Shown here: piece by piece, positions 17,080 to 25,174 of the stretch
How the letters are laid out: every line of letters begins with the position of its first letter
Position numbering within the stretch: position 1 is the stretch's first letter
NCBI RefSeq assembly: GCF_004138485.1
Contig: NZ_RYEV01000004.1
Span: forward strand, 680,803 to 744,802
Length of the DNA stretch: 64,000 nt
Source of the DNA: Peristeroidobacter soli
GTDB lineage: Bacteria; Pseudomonadota; Gammaproteobacteria; Steroidobacterales; Steroidobacteraceae
Direction: 5' to 3'
Made by a program: the position numbers and the translations under genes
Notes under the pieces: generated by a model
The model's database searches: none
What the model saw: the letters and a program-made list of their open reading frames with translations, nothing else
Told to the model about the DNA's origin: nothing

Positions 17080-17129
17080 TCGTATAGTCCTCCAGCCAGG
17101 CGCGAATGCCGCCTGCGCTGGAGACTTCG

Positions 17130-17561
17130 ATGGATCACGCCAACAAACCTCCGCGCTCCGCCGCCATCGTGCCACCCGGCCAGGGCCGTGTTTATCCGAT
17201 GGGGAAGATGCGCGCCGTGTTCAAGGCGGATCTGGGCGAGACGGATACGAGATATTCGATCTCGGAGTGGTGGCTGGAGCCGAACACGACGGGACCTGGG
17301 GCGCACTCGCATCCCGAAGATCATGTTTACTATGTGATCGAGGGCCAGCTGAGCGTGTTCTTCGACGGCGCCTGGTCGCAGGCCGCGCGTGGTTCCTACA
17401 TTCTCATTCCCGGCGGCACGGCCCATGATTTCCAGAATCGTGGCACCCAGCCCGTCGGGTTCATGAGCATCAATGTCCCCGGCGGATTCGAAAAACAGAT
17501 GCCGGGCATCGTCGAGTGGTTCGCCGCGAATCCGCCCGGCGAGGCGATTCCCAAAAGTTAA
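17130..17561 (+). CDS. Cupin-domain protein
   Basis: This 143-residue small cupin starts at ATG 17130, preceded by GGAGA at suitable distance; an in-frame upstream ATG at 17106 is less likely. The cupin metal site is visible: GAHSHPEDHVYYVIEG supplies two His and one Glu, and IPGGTAHDF supplies the second-motif His. Small stand-alone cupins bind Mn, Fe or Zn and include dioxygenases, isomerases and regulators, so no reaction is assigned. It converges on the fatty-acid hydroxylase gene, and the two stop codons overlap by 4 bp. Confidence 0.85.
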   Translation: MDHANKPPRSAAIVPPGQGRVYPMGKMRAVFKADLGETDTRYSISEWWLEPNTTGPGAHSHPEDHVYYVIEGQLSVFFDGAWSQAARGSYILIPGGTAHDFQNRGTQPVGFMSINVPGGFEKQMPGIVEWFAANPPGEAIPKS

Positions 17562-18214
17562 TCCGACGACGCGTTCGCGGGCGCCGCCGTGCCTGCGCCG
17601 GACGCGCGCGCCTTGATCTGATCGAAGTCAGACAGATACTTCGGTCGCACCGTGCCGCACAGAAAATCCCAGATCGTCGTGTAGCCGCCGAAGTTCCATT
17701 TGAAATACTTGTGGTGCTGATCGTGAAAGGTCGCGGTGAACAAAGGGACGAAACCGCCGTTGATGACGGACTCGAGCGGGCCCACCGACAGGGTCGTGAG
17801 CAGGTTCGGCGAGGTCGATTCGTGATGGATCTTGTGGACCCAGGTGTACACCGGCTCGTTGTGCATCCAACGATGCAGCCAATAGAAGTAGGTGTCGAAC
17901 GCGAAGAAATAGAACGCGTACTCCAGCGCGACCACCCACCACTGCACCGGGCCGGTCTTGAACGAAATGAAGCCCTGCCTGGTCAAAAACGCGGTCAACG
18001 TGGTCAGGATGAAAGCCGTCACGCTGACATTGAGCACGGCAAAGAAGAATTCGTTGCGCAGCGTGCGCCATTTGAAGCCATTGGGCTGGATCTTCCGTGC
18101 CCGCAGATAGCCCTGAAACAGGGTTGCCATGAACACGACGATCAGGAACATCGCCAGAAAGCGCCCGATCGGGTCGTCCACTACCAAGCTTCGCAGCGTC
18201 GCCAGCGTCTCCAT
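17558..18214 (-). CDS. Sterol desaturase / fatty acid hydroxylase family protein
   Basis: This 218-residue integral membrane di-iron enzyme has the three histidine clusters in order: HRWMHN, HKIHHE and FHDQHHKY, with an intervening His in the first helix pair. Four hydrophobic segments (around residues 18-36, 55-75, 82-100 and 140-155) place the active site on the cytoplasmic face. The family hydroxylates or desaturates sterols, fatty acids or carotenoids with O2 and an electron donor. The substrate is not deducible. A short inverted repeat lies just upstream. Confidence 0.9.
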   Translation of the reverse strand: METLATLRSLVVDDPIGRFLAMFLIVVFMATLFQGYLRARKIQPNGFKWRTLRNEFFFAVLNVSVTAFILTTLTAFLTRQGFISFKTGPVQWWVVALEYAFYFFAFDTYFYWLHRWMHNEPVYTWVHKIHHESTSPNLLTTLSVGPLESVINGGFVPLFTATFHDQHHKYFKWNFGGYTTIWDFLCGTVRPKYLSDFDQIKARASGAGTAAPANASSD

Positions 18215-18226
18215 GGCCGGAATCTT

Positions 18227-18246
18227 AATCGACAGTAGTGTTGATT
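18227..18246. promoter_or_regulatory. Inverted repeat upstream of the hydroxylase gene
   Basis: AATCGACA-GTAG-TGTTGATT is an 8-bp inverted repeat with one mismatch. It lies 12 bp upstream of the hydroxylase start, in an AT-richer patch of an otherwise featureless 256-bp divergent region. Its position fits an operator or a leader hairpin for that gene. No regulator is encoded next to it. Confidence 0.35.
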
Positions 18247-18470
18247 AGCGATCCACGACGCCGGGGATCTGCGACACGCGTCTCGCACACGACTTCTGCC
18301 GTGCGCATCTGGCGCGCTTGTTTCGTCGCGTTGTCGGCGTAACACCGAGAGCGTGGCGCGTGGCGCAGACGCTCCATCAGCGGGAAGTGACCTCGCCCCG
18401 GCCCGCGCTACGGATGGCGAGCATCGACAACTGATCGTCATATAGGCCGGAAGTCATCAGGAGGCCTGTC

Positions 18471-19130
18471 ATGCGCGCTTTGATCGTCTCGGGGATTTTT
18501 GCTGCTGCCAGCCTGCCGTGGTCCGCGTACGCCCAGGAGACCCGCCCGCCGGGACAGGAATTCGGATTCGATGTGGTCTATCAGCTGAGCCAGAAGGTCA
18601 AGTTCGACGGCGGCTCGACCGTCGACTTGAACGACGACCTCGGCGCCACGCTGTGGTGGGGCTGGCGCTTCAACGAACATCTGGATCTGCAGGCCGCCAT
18701 CGACTGGTCCAACGTGAGCTACGACGCCAACTTCCAGTCGGGCACGTTTCCCGGCGTCTCGGCCAAGGTCAGCGGCGACATCGAAACGTTCGTGCCGAAA
18801 GTGGTGTTGAACTACAACATCCTCAAAGGTCCGTTGACGCCCTTCCTCAATGTCGGCATGGGCTGGGCGTTCGTCGACACCAATATTCCCAACAGCCGGG
18901 TCCAGGTCGGCTGCTGGTGGGATCCCTGGTGGGGTTACATCTGCACGCCGTACCAGAGCACCAAGTCGTTCGACGAGTTCACCTACCAGGTAGGCGCCGG
19001 CGTGCGCTGGGACATCAACAAGAGCTACGCGCTACGGCTGGTCTACGAGAAACATTGGCTCGATTACTCCAAGGCGAGCAGCACGCCGGACTTCGACCAG
19101 TTCCGGCTGGGCATGGCCTTCATGTTCTGA
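18471..19130 (+). CDS. Outer-membrane beta-barrel protein (OmpA/OmpW-like)
   Basis: This 219-residue protein has a signal peptide ending at SAYAQ. The mature part alternates hydrophobic and polar residues in strands typical of an eight-stranded barrel (ATLWWGWRFNEHLDLQAAID, PKVVLNYNILK, FLNVGMGWAFVDT, YALRLVYEKHWLD) and ends in the outer-membrane signature FMF. A Trp-rich loop with two cysteines (CWWDPWWGYIC, residues 143-153) could form a disulfide in an extracellular loop. A good ribosome-binding site AGGAGG precedes the start. The role is structural or as a small-molecule pore; no ligand is known. Confidence 0.8.
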   Translation: MRALIVSGIFAAASLPWSAYAQETRPPGQEFGFDVVYQLSQKVKFDGGSTVDLNDDLGATLWWGWRFNEHLDLQAAIDWSNVSYDANFQSGTFPGVSAKVSGDIETFVPKVVLNYNILKGPLTPFLNVGMGWAFVDTNIPNSRVQVGCWWDPWWGYICTPYQSTKSFDEFTYQVGAGVRWDINKSYALRLVYEKHWLDYSKASSTPDFDQFRLGMAFMF

Positions 19131-19265
19131 TCGATACCGACAAATCGGCCATATTGATCCGCGTCACATGGCCAGCGCTTCAGGCGCCCTCGCGATGTGG
19201 AAAACTGAACGGCGTCCCAGTCCCACGGGCAAGCCTGAACGTAGAGTTCGCGTCGGTCCTTCGTC

Positions 19266-19658
19266 GTGAACAGCAATAGCAACGTGCCAGGTGGGACTTT
19301 GAGTCGTGTGATACTCGTCGTGGACGACGATCGCAGTACGCGTGCCAGCGCGCTGCGTCTCTTGACAGCTCGCGGCTATTCGGCGTTTGCGGCGACCAGC
19401 GAGACCGATGCGGTCCGGCAGGCCGCGCAGCTCACGCCGGATGTGATATTGATGGACTTGCATCTGCATCAGGGCAGCGGGCTCGACGCAGCTCGTCACA
19501 TCAAGGCGCAACCCGCGCTCGAGCACATTCCCATCGTCGCACTGACCGCAACGCCACCGACGTGGGACGAGAAGATGCAATTGTTCGCGGCCGTGCTGAC
19601 CAAGCCCTGCCCCACGGCTCAGATCCTCGACGCCATCGAAACCGTGTTGCGTCCCTGA
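19266..19658 (+). CDS. Stand-alone receiver-domain response regulator
   Basis: This 130-residue protein is a single CheY-like receiver with no output domain: acidic pair VVDDDRST, phosphoacceptor in ILMDLHLHQG, switch Thr in VALTAT and Lys in LTKPCP. The start is GTG 19266. Such proteins act as diffusible phosphorelay intermediates. No cognate kinase is adjacent, but a histidine kinase without a receiver partner lies 2.5 kb away on the other strand (22180-23451). Confidence 0.85.
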   Translation: MNSNSNVPGGTLSRVILVVDDDRSTRASALRLLTARGYSAFAATSETDAVRQAAQLTPDVILMDLHLHQGSGLDAARHIKAQPALEHIPIVALTATPPTWDEKMQLFAAVLTKPCPTAQILDAIETVLRP

Positions 19659-19667
19659 GCGAGCGCC

Positions 19668-20243
19668 TCAGGATTTGGGCGGCGCGCCCGCGGGCTGCTT
19701 CGGGAACTTCTCGAAGATCTGGCTGACGACTTCGTTGACGGCCGGCTGCGGATTGTCGCGCGCCTTGTCGTGGATACGACCGACCGCGATGCCTTCCCAC
19801 AACAGCTTCTTGGAAGCAACGTCGACGACATCCACGTTGAGCGTGCCTTCGGTGTAGTTGTCCACCGTGGTGGAGACACCGGCGCCCCAGCCATACATTC
19901 CATATCGATAGCCGTAGTAACCCCCGCCATAGGGCGTTTCAGTGACCTGCACCTTGTCCTTGGTCTGTACGTGGGTGTTGACCAGCAGTTGCGGATTCTT
20001 GCTCTTCTCGAAGCCGCGCAACTGCATCTCGTGATCGATCGCGTTCTTGATATAGGTTGTCGCGAACGAATCGTACGGCGACTTGCGACCGGTCACTTCG
20101 TCGAAATAGCCATAGGTTTGAAATCTGGAGAAGTCCGCCGTTGGATCGACATTGGAGCGGATGGTCGGCTTGCTGGCACAGGCGGCGAGCAGCGCCACCA
20201 TGAGGGACAGCGTGCCTGTTGCGATTGACTTTACCGCGTTCAT
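19668..20243 (-). CDS. DUF4136-family lipoprotein
   Basis: This 191-residue protein starts at ATG 20243, giving a standard lipoprotein signal with lipobox LAAC at about residues 20-23. The body matches DUF4136: an N-terminal FSRFQTYGYFDE after the anchor, a Gly/Tyr-rich low-complexity loop (YGGGYYGYRYGMYGWG), then NYTEGTLNVDVVDVASKKLLWEG and an Ala/Pro-rich tail. It is predicted to be attached to a membrane on the periplasmic side. Function is unknown; family members often sit near envelope or redox genes. Confidence 0.85.
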   Translation of the reverse strand: MNAVKSIATGTLSLMVALLAACASKPTIRSNVDPTADFSRFQTYGYFDEVTGRKSPYDSFATTYIKNAIDHEMQLRGFEKSKNPQLLVNTHVQTKDKVQVTETPYGGGYYGYRYGMYGWGAGVSTTVDNYTEGTLNVDVVDVASKKLLWEGIAVGRIHDKARDNPQPAVNEVVSQIFEKFPKQPAGAPPKS

Positions 20244-20296
20244 GGATGGCCTCGTTGTGAATCCCGGATCATCGGATCGGGTCGGCCGGCGAGCTA

Positions 20297-21130
20297 TCAA
20301 TTAATCGCATTCGCCGCCAGCGCCCGCCTCGCCTGCTCCTGGTAATGCAGCACCGAAGCGTGCACGTTGTCGTCCTCGATATGGAAAGGCGTCTGCGCTA
20401 TGTACTGAAGGACGCGCGGCACGCCGAACTCCGCAATGAGCGGACGCATCAGCATCGACCCGCCCAGTTGCTGTACGTCTCGATAGACTGCATCGCCCTG
20501 ACGCCAGCCGCGCGCACGCAACTCCTCCAGGTTGTCCGGCCAGAACATGTCGACCCGATTGGTATTGAACATGGGCTGTGCAGGACGGCGCGACGACCAC
20601 GCGCCCGAGACCAGCATCTCGCAGCCCAGCCGCTTCTGAATGTCCAGCGACGCGCACTCCTGATGTGGCCACGTGAGTCCCTTGCGATGAGCGGCCTCCT
20701 GCAGATGAGTCATCCACAATGCATCGTCGATGACTTCGATCACCGGCAGCAAGGCCCGCATGTCGTCATTCTTGTAATAGGGCCAGTACGCTCTCGCCCA
20801 CGATTGCACGCCGTGGCCCACCCAGCCGAGCAACTGTCGACGAAACGTCAAGGTGTGGCGTGACGGATCGTAGGCAGCCGCGTCGCGCGGATAGGAAGCG
20901 TCTTCGGGTACGGCGAACTCGAGGGTGATCTTGGTGCACGCGTCTTCGAGGATCGGTCCGAGCGCATTGTTGATGGCCACCTCTCGCATCACGACGACCT
21001 GGAGGAAACGCCGCTCCGCCGAGGGCGCCCGCGGGCGGATCATGAACCTCTCAGTGCTGGTCTCAGAGACCTCTCTGCCGACACTCACTCCCATTGCCGC
21101 AAGCAGCAGCGTCACGATCAGCGCCTTCAC
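20297..21130 (-). CDS. Secreted protein of unknown function
   Basis: This 277-residue protein starts at GTG 21130, supported by a strong ribosome-binding site (GGAGGGG) and GTGA overlap with the stop of the upstream AraC gene. The N-terminus KALIVTLLLAAMGVSV is a signal peptide. The body has two cysteines and conserved-looking acidic and His residues (VIDDALWMTHLQEAAHRKGL, WPHQECASLD, HIEDDNVHASVLHYQEQ) but no recognisable HExxH or hydrolase motif. Translational coupling to the regulator suggests it belongs to the same response. Confidence 0.65.
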   Translation of the reverse strand: MKALIVTLLLAAMGVSVGREVSETSTERFMIRPRAPSAERRFLQVVVMREVAINNALGPILEDACTKITLEFAVPEDASYPRDAAAYDPSRHTLTFRRQLLGWVGHGVQSWARAYWPYYKNDDMRALLPVIEVIDDALWMTHLQEAAHRKGLTWPHQECASLDIQKRLGCEMLVSGAWSSRRPAQPMFNTNRVDMFWPDNLEELRARGWRQGDAVYRDVQQLGGSMLMRPLIAEFGVPRVLQYIAQTPFHIEDDNVHASVLHYQEQARRALAANAIN

Positions 21131-22071
21131 AGCCCCTCCGCCACGGCGATCGGCGGCGCGCTCGCCACGCAATCGCAACCGGTTCTATCGATGCGACCGC
21201 TGGCCCGGCCCAGCGTGATCGACGGCAGCTCACCGAATAGATCGTAATAATCCTTGGAGAACTGACTCAGGTGCCAGAAACCCCACTTCATCGCGAGCTG
21301 GGTGATCTTGCCGATCGAGTGCGGCGAGAAGTACAACTCACCCCGCACGCGTGACAGTCGTGCGCAGCGGATGTATGCGATGGGCGAGACGCCGTAGATC
21401 TCCCGGAACCCATACTCCAGCGCTCTCGGGCTCGCGTAGCTCGCTTGACACACGCTCGCGAGCGTCAAGGCACAATCCAGATGCTCGTCGATGTATTGCC
21501 GTGCCCTCACGGCAGCCTGGCACCGGGCCGTCGACGCGGGCGACGTCAAATCATCGCCTGGCTCCTCGCGCAGCCAGGTGTCGCACACGTCCAGCAGTGT
21601 GTTGGCTGCAACATTTGTATCGATCGCTCGGTGAGCACAGGCCTCGAATGTTCCCAGTCTCGCGGTCGACGCCTGCAGCAGCCTGGCACCAGTGCAGCGC
21701 GTGCCGACACTCCGGTCCGGTATCGACACAAAGAACGATTGATACTCGCGCTCGGTGCAGACGACCAGCTGCGCCGGACCGTGCGCGATGATCGCCTGCC
21801 CTGGCTCGACACCGGTCGTGCCCAATCGCGCGCGGCCATGCATCGGGACGAGAAAAATCATTTGACCGCGTGGCACATCGAGCCATTCGACTTTGTGACG
21901 ATCCGCTCCCAGGTAACCGACCGTCAACTGCTCCATTCGCGCGACAGCGCCACGCGCGCAGGCCATGCCTCGTTCCAGTTGCACGTAGCGAATGTTTATA
22001 AAGGGTGCGAGCTGCTCGCAGGTCTCATCCAGGCCGTGGGCGTGAATCAGCGTCGATGCAGTGGTAGCCAT
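21127..22071 (-). CDS. AraC-family transcriptional regulator
   Basis: This regulator of about 314 residues starts at ATG 22071; the frame also allows 22113. The C-terminal AraC domain has a first HTH around LTLASVCQASYASPRALEYGF and a second around ITQLAMKWGFWHLSQFSKDY, with GVSPIAYIRCARLSRVR between. The N-terminal 200 residues form a sensor of the type found in regulators whose target is an outer-membrane or ethanolamine-like pathway, with VPRGQMIFLVPMHG as a barrel strand. It lies between a histidine kinase gene and a secreted protein gene, all on the minus strand. Confidence 0.82.
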   Translation of the reverse strand: MATTASTLIHAHGLDETCEQLAPFINIRYVQLERGMACARGAVARMEQLTVGYLGADRHKVEWLDVPRGQMIFLVPMHGRARLGTTGVEPGQAIIAHGPAQLVVCTEREYQSFFVSIPDRSVGTRCTGARLLQASTARLGTFEACAHRAIDTNVAANTLLDVCDTWLREEPGDDLTSPASTARCQAAVRARQYIDEHLDCALTLASVCQASYASPRALEYGFREIYGVSPIAYIRCARLSRVRGELYFSPHSIGKITQLAMKWGFWHLSQFSKDYYDLFGELPSITLGRASGRIDRTGCDCVASAPPIAVAEGL

Positions 22072-22179
22072 GGCGCCTCGGTGCGTTACTTCGATCCGTG
22101 TTGTAAAGCACATAGGTAGCGCGGACGCCGACCGCGCGAGAACCGGTTCGAGTGAGCGCGTAGGTACCCTTACTACGGA

Positions 22180-23451
22180 TCAGTCGGCCGCCTGGCGGAC
22201 CAGCAGCGTCGGGGACGAGAAGAGCGGTGTCGATGCATCCACCGGTTCCGGGATTTCGAAGCACACCGTCGCTCCCGGGCCATGCAGATTGTTCTCGGCA
22301 AAGATGCGTCCGCCATGCGCCTTCACGATGGCGCGGGCGATCGACAGCCCGAGCCCGAGACCGTTGGCCTTGCCGCTATGAAACGATTCGAAAATGGTTT
22401 CGAGGTGTTCCGGTGCAATCCCACAGCCGCTGTCGCGCACCGACACGCGCACACGGCCGTCCACGTGATCGCTGAGCACGTCGACACGCCTGGCTCCGGT
22501 CACGTCCACCTCAGTGGCATCCAGCGCATTGCCGATCAGATTGATGATCACCTGCTGAAGATGCACCGGGTCCGCGCTGATCGAGGGAATGTCGCCTGGC
22601 AAGAGGCTCAGTTTGATCCCTCTGCGCCGGGCCTGCATCCACAGCAGGTCCACCGCTTCGGCGAGCACTGCGTTCAAATTCACCGGCTCGCGAACCATCT
22701 CCCGGTTCTGCAGCAGCGCGCGGGTACGACGCACCACCTGGCTGGCCCGGAGGTCGTCGTTGCGAATGTCCTCCAGAATGGTTCGAATCGTTGCGAGCGG
22801 CGGTCGTTTCTTCTGCAGCAAGAACAATCCGGTCTCGGCATTGTTGAGAATCGCGCCCAGCGGCTGCGTCACTTCGTGAGTGATGCCCGCGGTGACCTCC
22901 CCTATGGTGGCCAGCCGGGCTGCTCGCGCCAGGGCTCTGGCAGCGTCTCGAGCCGCCCATGCATCGGTCATGTCGCTCAACGCGACCACCATCTTGCGAG
23001 GTTCGCCGGAAGGCTCCCGGACCAGAACGCCTCTGACTCGGACCGGGACGCGCGCGCTGTCCGGCCCCTGCAGCGTGAATTCGTTCTCCCAGACGTCACC
23101 GTTCCCCGCGAGGAAACGTTGCAGCTCGCGCCGAACCCGCTCGCGGTCCTGCTCATCCACACATCGTTGTAACAGCCGCCAGGCATCTGTGGGCCTGGGC
23201 GGGGTGCCGAAGTAGCGCTGGCCGTTGGCACTGCAACGGACCCGGCCGCTGCGGACGTTCCAACACAGGATCACATCATTACAGGCGCGTAATGTCAGTT
23301 TGTGCCGTTCCGTCCGCGCACGCAGTCGCGCCTGTGCACGCGTCAAAGCCAACCGGCTTCGGCGCAACCGATGAGCGAACACCGACGAGCTGCACGCGAG
23401 GATCAGCAAACATCCCGAGCACAGCGCCCATCCCTGGAAATCGATGGCCAT
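22180..23451 (-). CDS. Membrane-anchored PAS sensor histidine kinase
   Basis: This 423-residue kinase has one N-terminal membrane segment (WALCSGCLLILACSSSVFA), a short coiled region, a PAS-like domain (about residues 50-165, ending MVVALSDMTDA), an H-box ITHEVTQPLGAILNNAE with the phosphorylated His, N-box INLIGNALDAT and G-boxes DSGCGIAPEHLE and NGLGLGLSIARAI. The H-box type is that of the FixL/DctS group. There is no receiver domain and no adjacent response regulator. An AraC gene follows after 108 bp on the same strand, so the kinase may feed a distant receiver such as the stand-alone one at 19266-19658. Confidence 0.88.
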   Translation of the reverse strand: MAIDFQGWALCSGCLLILACSSSVFAHRLRRSRLALTRAQARLRARTERHKLTLRACNDVILCWNVRSGRVRCSANGQRYFGTPPRPTDAWRLLQRCVDEQDRERVRRELQRFLAGNGDVWENEFTLQGPDSARVPVRVRGVLVREPSGEPRKMVVALSDMTDAWAARDAARALARAARLATIGEVTAGITHEVTQPLGAILNNAETGLFLLQKKRPPLATIRTILEDIRNDDLRASQVVRRTRALLQNREMVREPVNLNAVLAEAVDLLWMQARRRGIKLSLLPGDIPSISADPVHLQQVIINLIGNALDATEVDVTGARRVDVLSDHVDGRVRVSVRDSGCGIAPEHLETIFESFHSGKANGLGLGLSIARAIVKAHGGRIFAENNLHGPGATVCFEIPEPVDASTPLFSSPTLLVRQAAD

Positions 23452-23558
23452 AGGTTCACATCCGGAAGACTCGAACCGCCCCCTATGCCGCCCGCGACAT
23501 CCCCCGCGCGAATGATTTACTCTGAAACAGCAAATATTTCAAGCAATAACCAATGTTT

Positions 23559-24173
23559 CTAAAAGCGCCATGCAGCCGAAAGCCACAACGTATAAGGATC
23601 CTTCAGATTTTCCAGATCCATGTACTCGTACTCCAGCAGGAAGTTGAGGTGATCGATCACCGTGACACCCGCCCCGACGCCATACGTCCATGCCTCGCCG
23701 CTGTTTTTCGAGCGCACGATCGGCTCGCTGGTCCCGGCGTTGTTGAAATTGGCGTTCAACTTCACGTCGTTCCAGTAATAGCCGGCCTTCGCGGACAGCT
23801 CGAAAATGGTGATGGGCAACGTTCCGATGACGTAAGCGCCGAAGCCGGACAGCTCCAGAGAATAGTTGCCATCCGATCCCGCCGCGTTGAAATTGCCGCG
23901 CGGATTGCCGAGGTCGATATAGTCGGCCTCGAGCGAAAGAAACTTGTTGAAGCGCCAGCCGAAGAACGCCTTCCACGCCGAGTCGTCGGTATCGATGTTG
24001 CCGACCACATCGGTGACCTCCGGTATGTTCTCGATCTCGACGTTGAACTGACCGTAGCCGGCGCCGACGTACGGACCGGAAGGGTTCTCATCCGCCGAGG
24101 CCCGCCCGGCGAAGGACGCCGCCACGAGCACTGCGCAGACGTATGGCAATGAACGCAAAATCGACGTGCGCAT
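23559..24173 (-). CDS. OmpA-like outer-membrane beta-barrel protein
   Basis: This 204-residue protein starts at ATG 24173, giving the signal peptide RTSILRSLPYVCAVLVAASFAGRASA. Mature strands such as GPYVGAGYGQFNVEI, WKAFFGWRFNKFLSLEADYIDL, GYYWNDVKLNA, YGVGAGVTVIDHLNFLLEYEY and the final LSAAWRF match the eight-stranded OmpA/OmpX-type barrel with a C-terminal aromatic. There is no peptidoglycan-binding OmpA domain. It stands alone on the minus strand, downstream of the amidohydrolase operon. Confidence 0.82.
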   Translation of the reverse strand: MRTSILRSLPYVCAVLVAASFAGRASADENPSGPYVGAGYGQFNVEIENIPEVTDVVGNIDTDDSAWKAFFGWRFNKFLSLEADYIDLGNPRGNFNAAGSDGNYSLELSGFGAYVIGTLPITIFELSAKAGYYWNDVKLNANFNNAGTSEPIVRSKNSGEAWTYGVGAGVTVIDHLNFLLEYEYMDLENLKDPYTLWLSAAWRF

Positions 24174-24333
24174 GGAGGTGCTCCTGATTTTTCTGCCGAG
24201 CGAAAGATGTTGCGTCCCGCCCTTCGCGTACGAGTCAGTAACGCGGGCACTGGCCACACACAAGTTCGAAAGTGCCGCGAATTCCCGTTGCACGTATCAA
24301 GTTTCCTGTCATGCCCTCCAGGACAGCCGCGCG

Positions 24334-25164
24334 TCATTTCACGTTGGCCTTCTCCCAGGCACGCACCCGGCGGCGCGCCTCATCGAACAGACGCTCGTAG
24401 TTCCCCTTGCGCAGTTTCTCGCTGGCTTCCGGCGTGAGCTGAGCGAACAGCGGCTGATAGACGTCATAGATCTGCAGATAGCTCGCCTGATCCGTCGAAG
24501 CGACTTCGTCGGTCCCGAGCAGGAAGCGATCCGGAAAGCGGTTGATGGTCTGCGCGACCCGACGGGTGGTCTCGGGCGTCGCGACGATGTACTTCGCCGT
24601 TTCCATCCAGGAGATATCGATCGACACGTGCGCACTGGCAGGATCGCTCAGCGCGCGCTCCAGCAGTTCCAGCTGATTCTCGATCGGCCTGACGAACTCC
24701 TTGTGAATCGTGAACTCGCCGGTCCCCGTGAACACGCCGGGGAACGTTCTCAGTACCCGCTTGATGTGATCCACCCCGTACATGTCGGCGGGATTGAAGC
24801 CGGTGATCATCGGATCGAAGCGCGCCCGATCATGCTCGGGCAGCGACAGATACGCCATCGCGATATGGGCGACGGTGAACGAATAATAGTAGAGCGGCGA
24901 ATCTGTCTGCAGGTAATACGTCGGTGCGAAGTTACCGGTGTTCCGGTACGACCAGGTCTGTTGCAGCGGGATGCCGGACAGGGCGACCCGCCCGACCCGA
25001 TCGCCCATGATCCGCAGCAAGTCGCGGATGTCGGTGCCCTCCTGAACATAGTTGGTCAAATGAAAGTGCGCGTCGTTGACCTGATACGCCGGCTGCGCCG
25101 ATTCAGCGACGTGGCTCGCGCCCGCCGTCCATGCAATCGCGGCAACAACGGCAAATGGGCGCAT
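24334..25164 (-). CDS. Exported amidohydrolase-family protein, apparently internally deleted
   Basis: This 276-residue protein has a signal peptide and amidohydrolase-2 landmarks: VNDAHFHLTNY (metal HxH) near residue 32, GTGEFTIHKEFV near 150, ISWMETAKYI and LLGTDEVAST with the metal Asp. Homologues I recall are about 350-400 residues and carry, between IHKEFV and RPI, a segment with a metal His and a WAH strand. Here those two sequences are joined directly, so about 80 residues appear deleted in frame and two metal ligands are lost. Activity is doubtful. It is the last gene of the porin-glutaminase operon, 10 bases after the porin stop. Confidence 0.75.
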   Translation of the reverse strand: MRPFAVVAAIAWTAGASHVAESAQPAYQVNDAHFHLTNYVQEGTDIRDLLRIMGDRVGRVALSGIPLQQTWSYRNTGNFAPTYYLQTDSPLYYYSFTVAHIAMAYLSLPEHDRARFDPMITGFNPADMYGVDHIKRVLRTFPGVFTGTGEFTIHKEFVRPIENQLELLERALSDPASAHVSIDISWMETAKYIVATPETTRRVAQTINRFPDRFLLGTDEVASTDQASYLQIYDVYQPLFAQLTPEASEKLRKGNYERLFDEARRRVRAWEKANVK

Positions 25165-25174
25165 ATATTCCCTC

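Noticed and set aside
18240-18470. Possible small gene between the hydroxylase and the barrel protein
   Set aside because: The only frames are short and of shadow-like composition, and no ribosome-binding site is seen. Apart from one inverted repeat the stretch looks non-coding.
22140-22149. GAACCGGTTC palindrome between the kinase and AraC genes
   Set aside because: A single 10-bp palindrome in a GC-rich genome is common by chance and has no second copy nearby.
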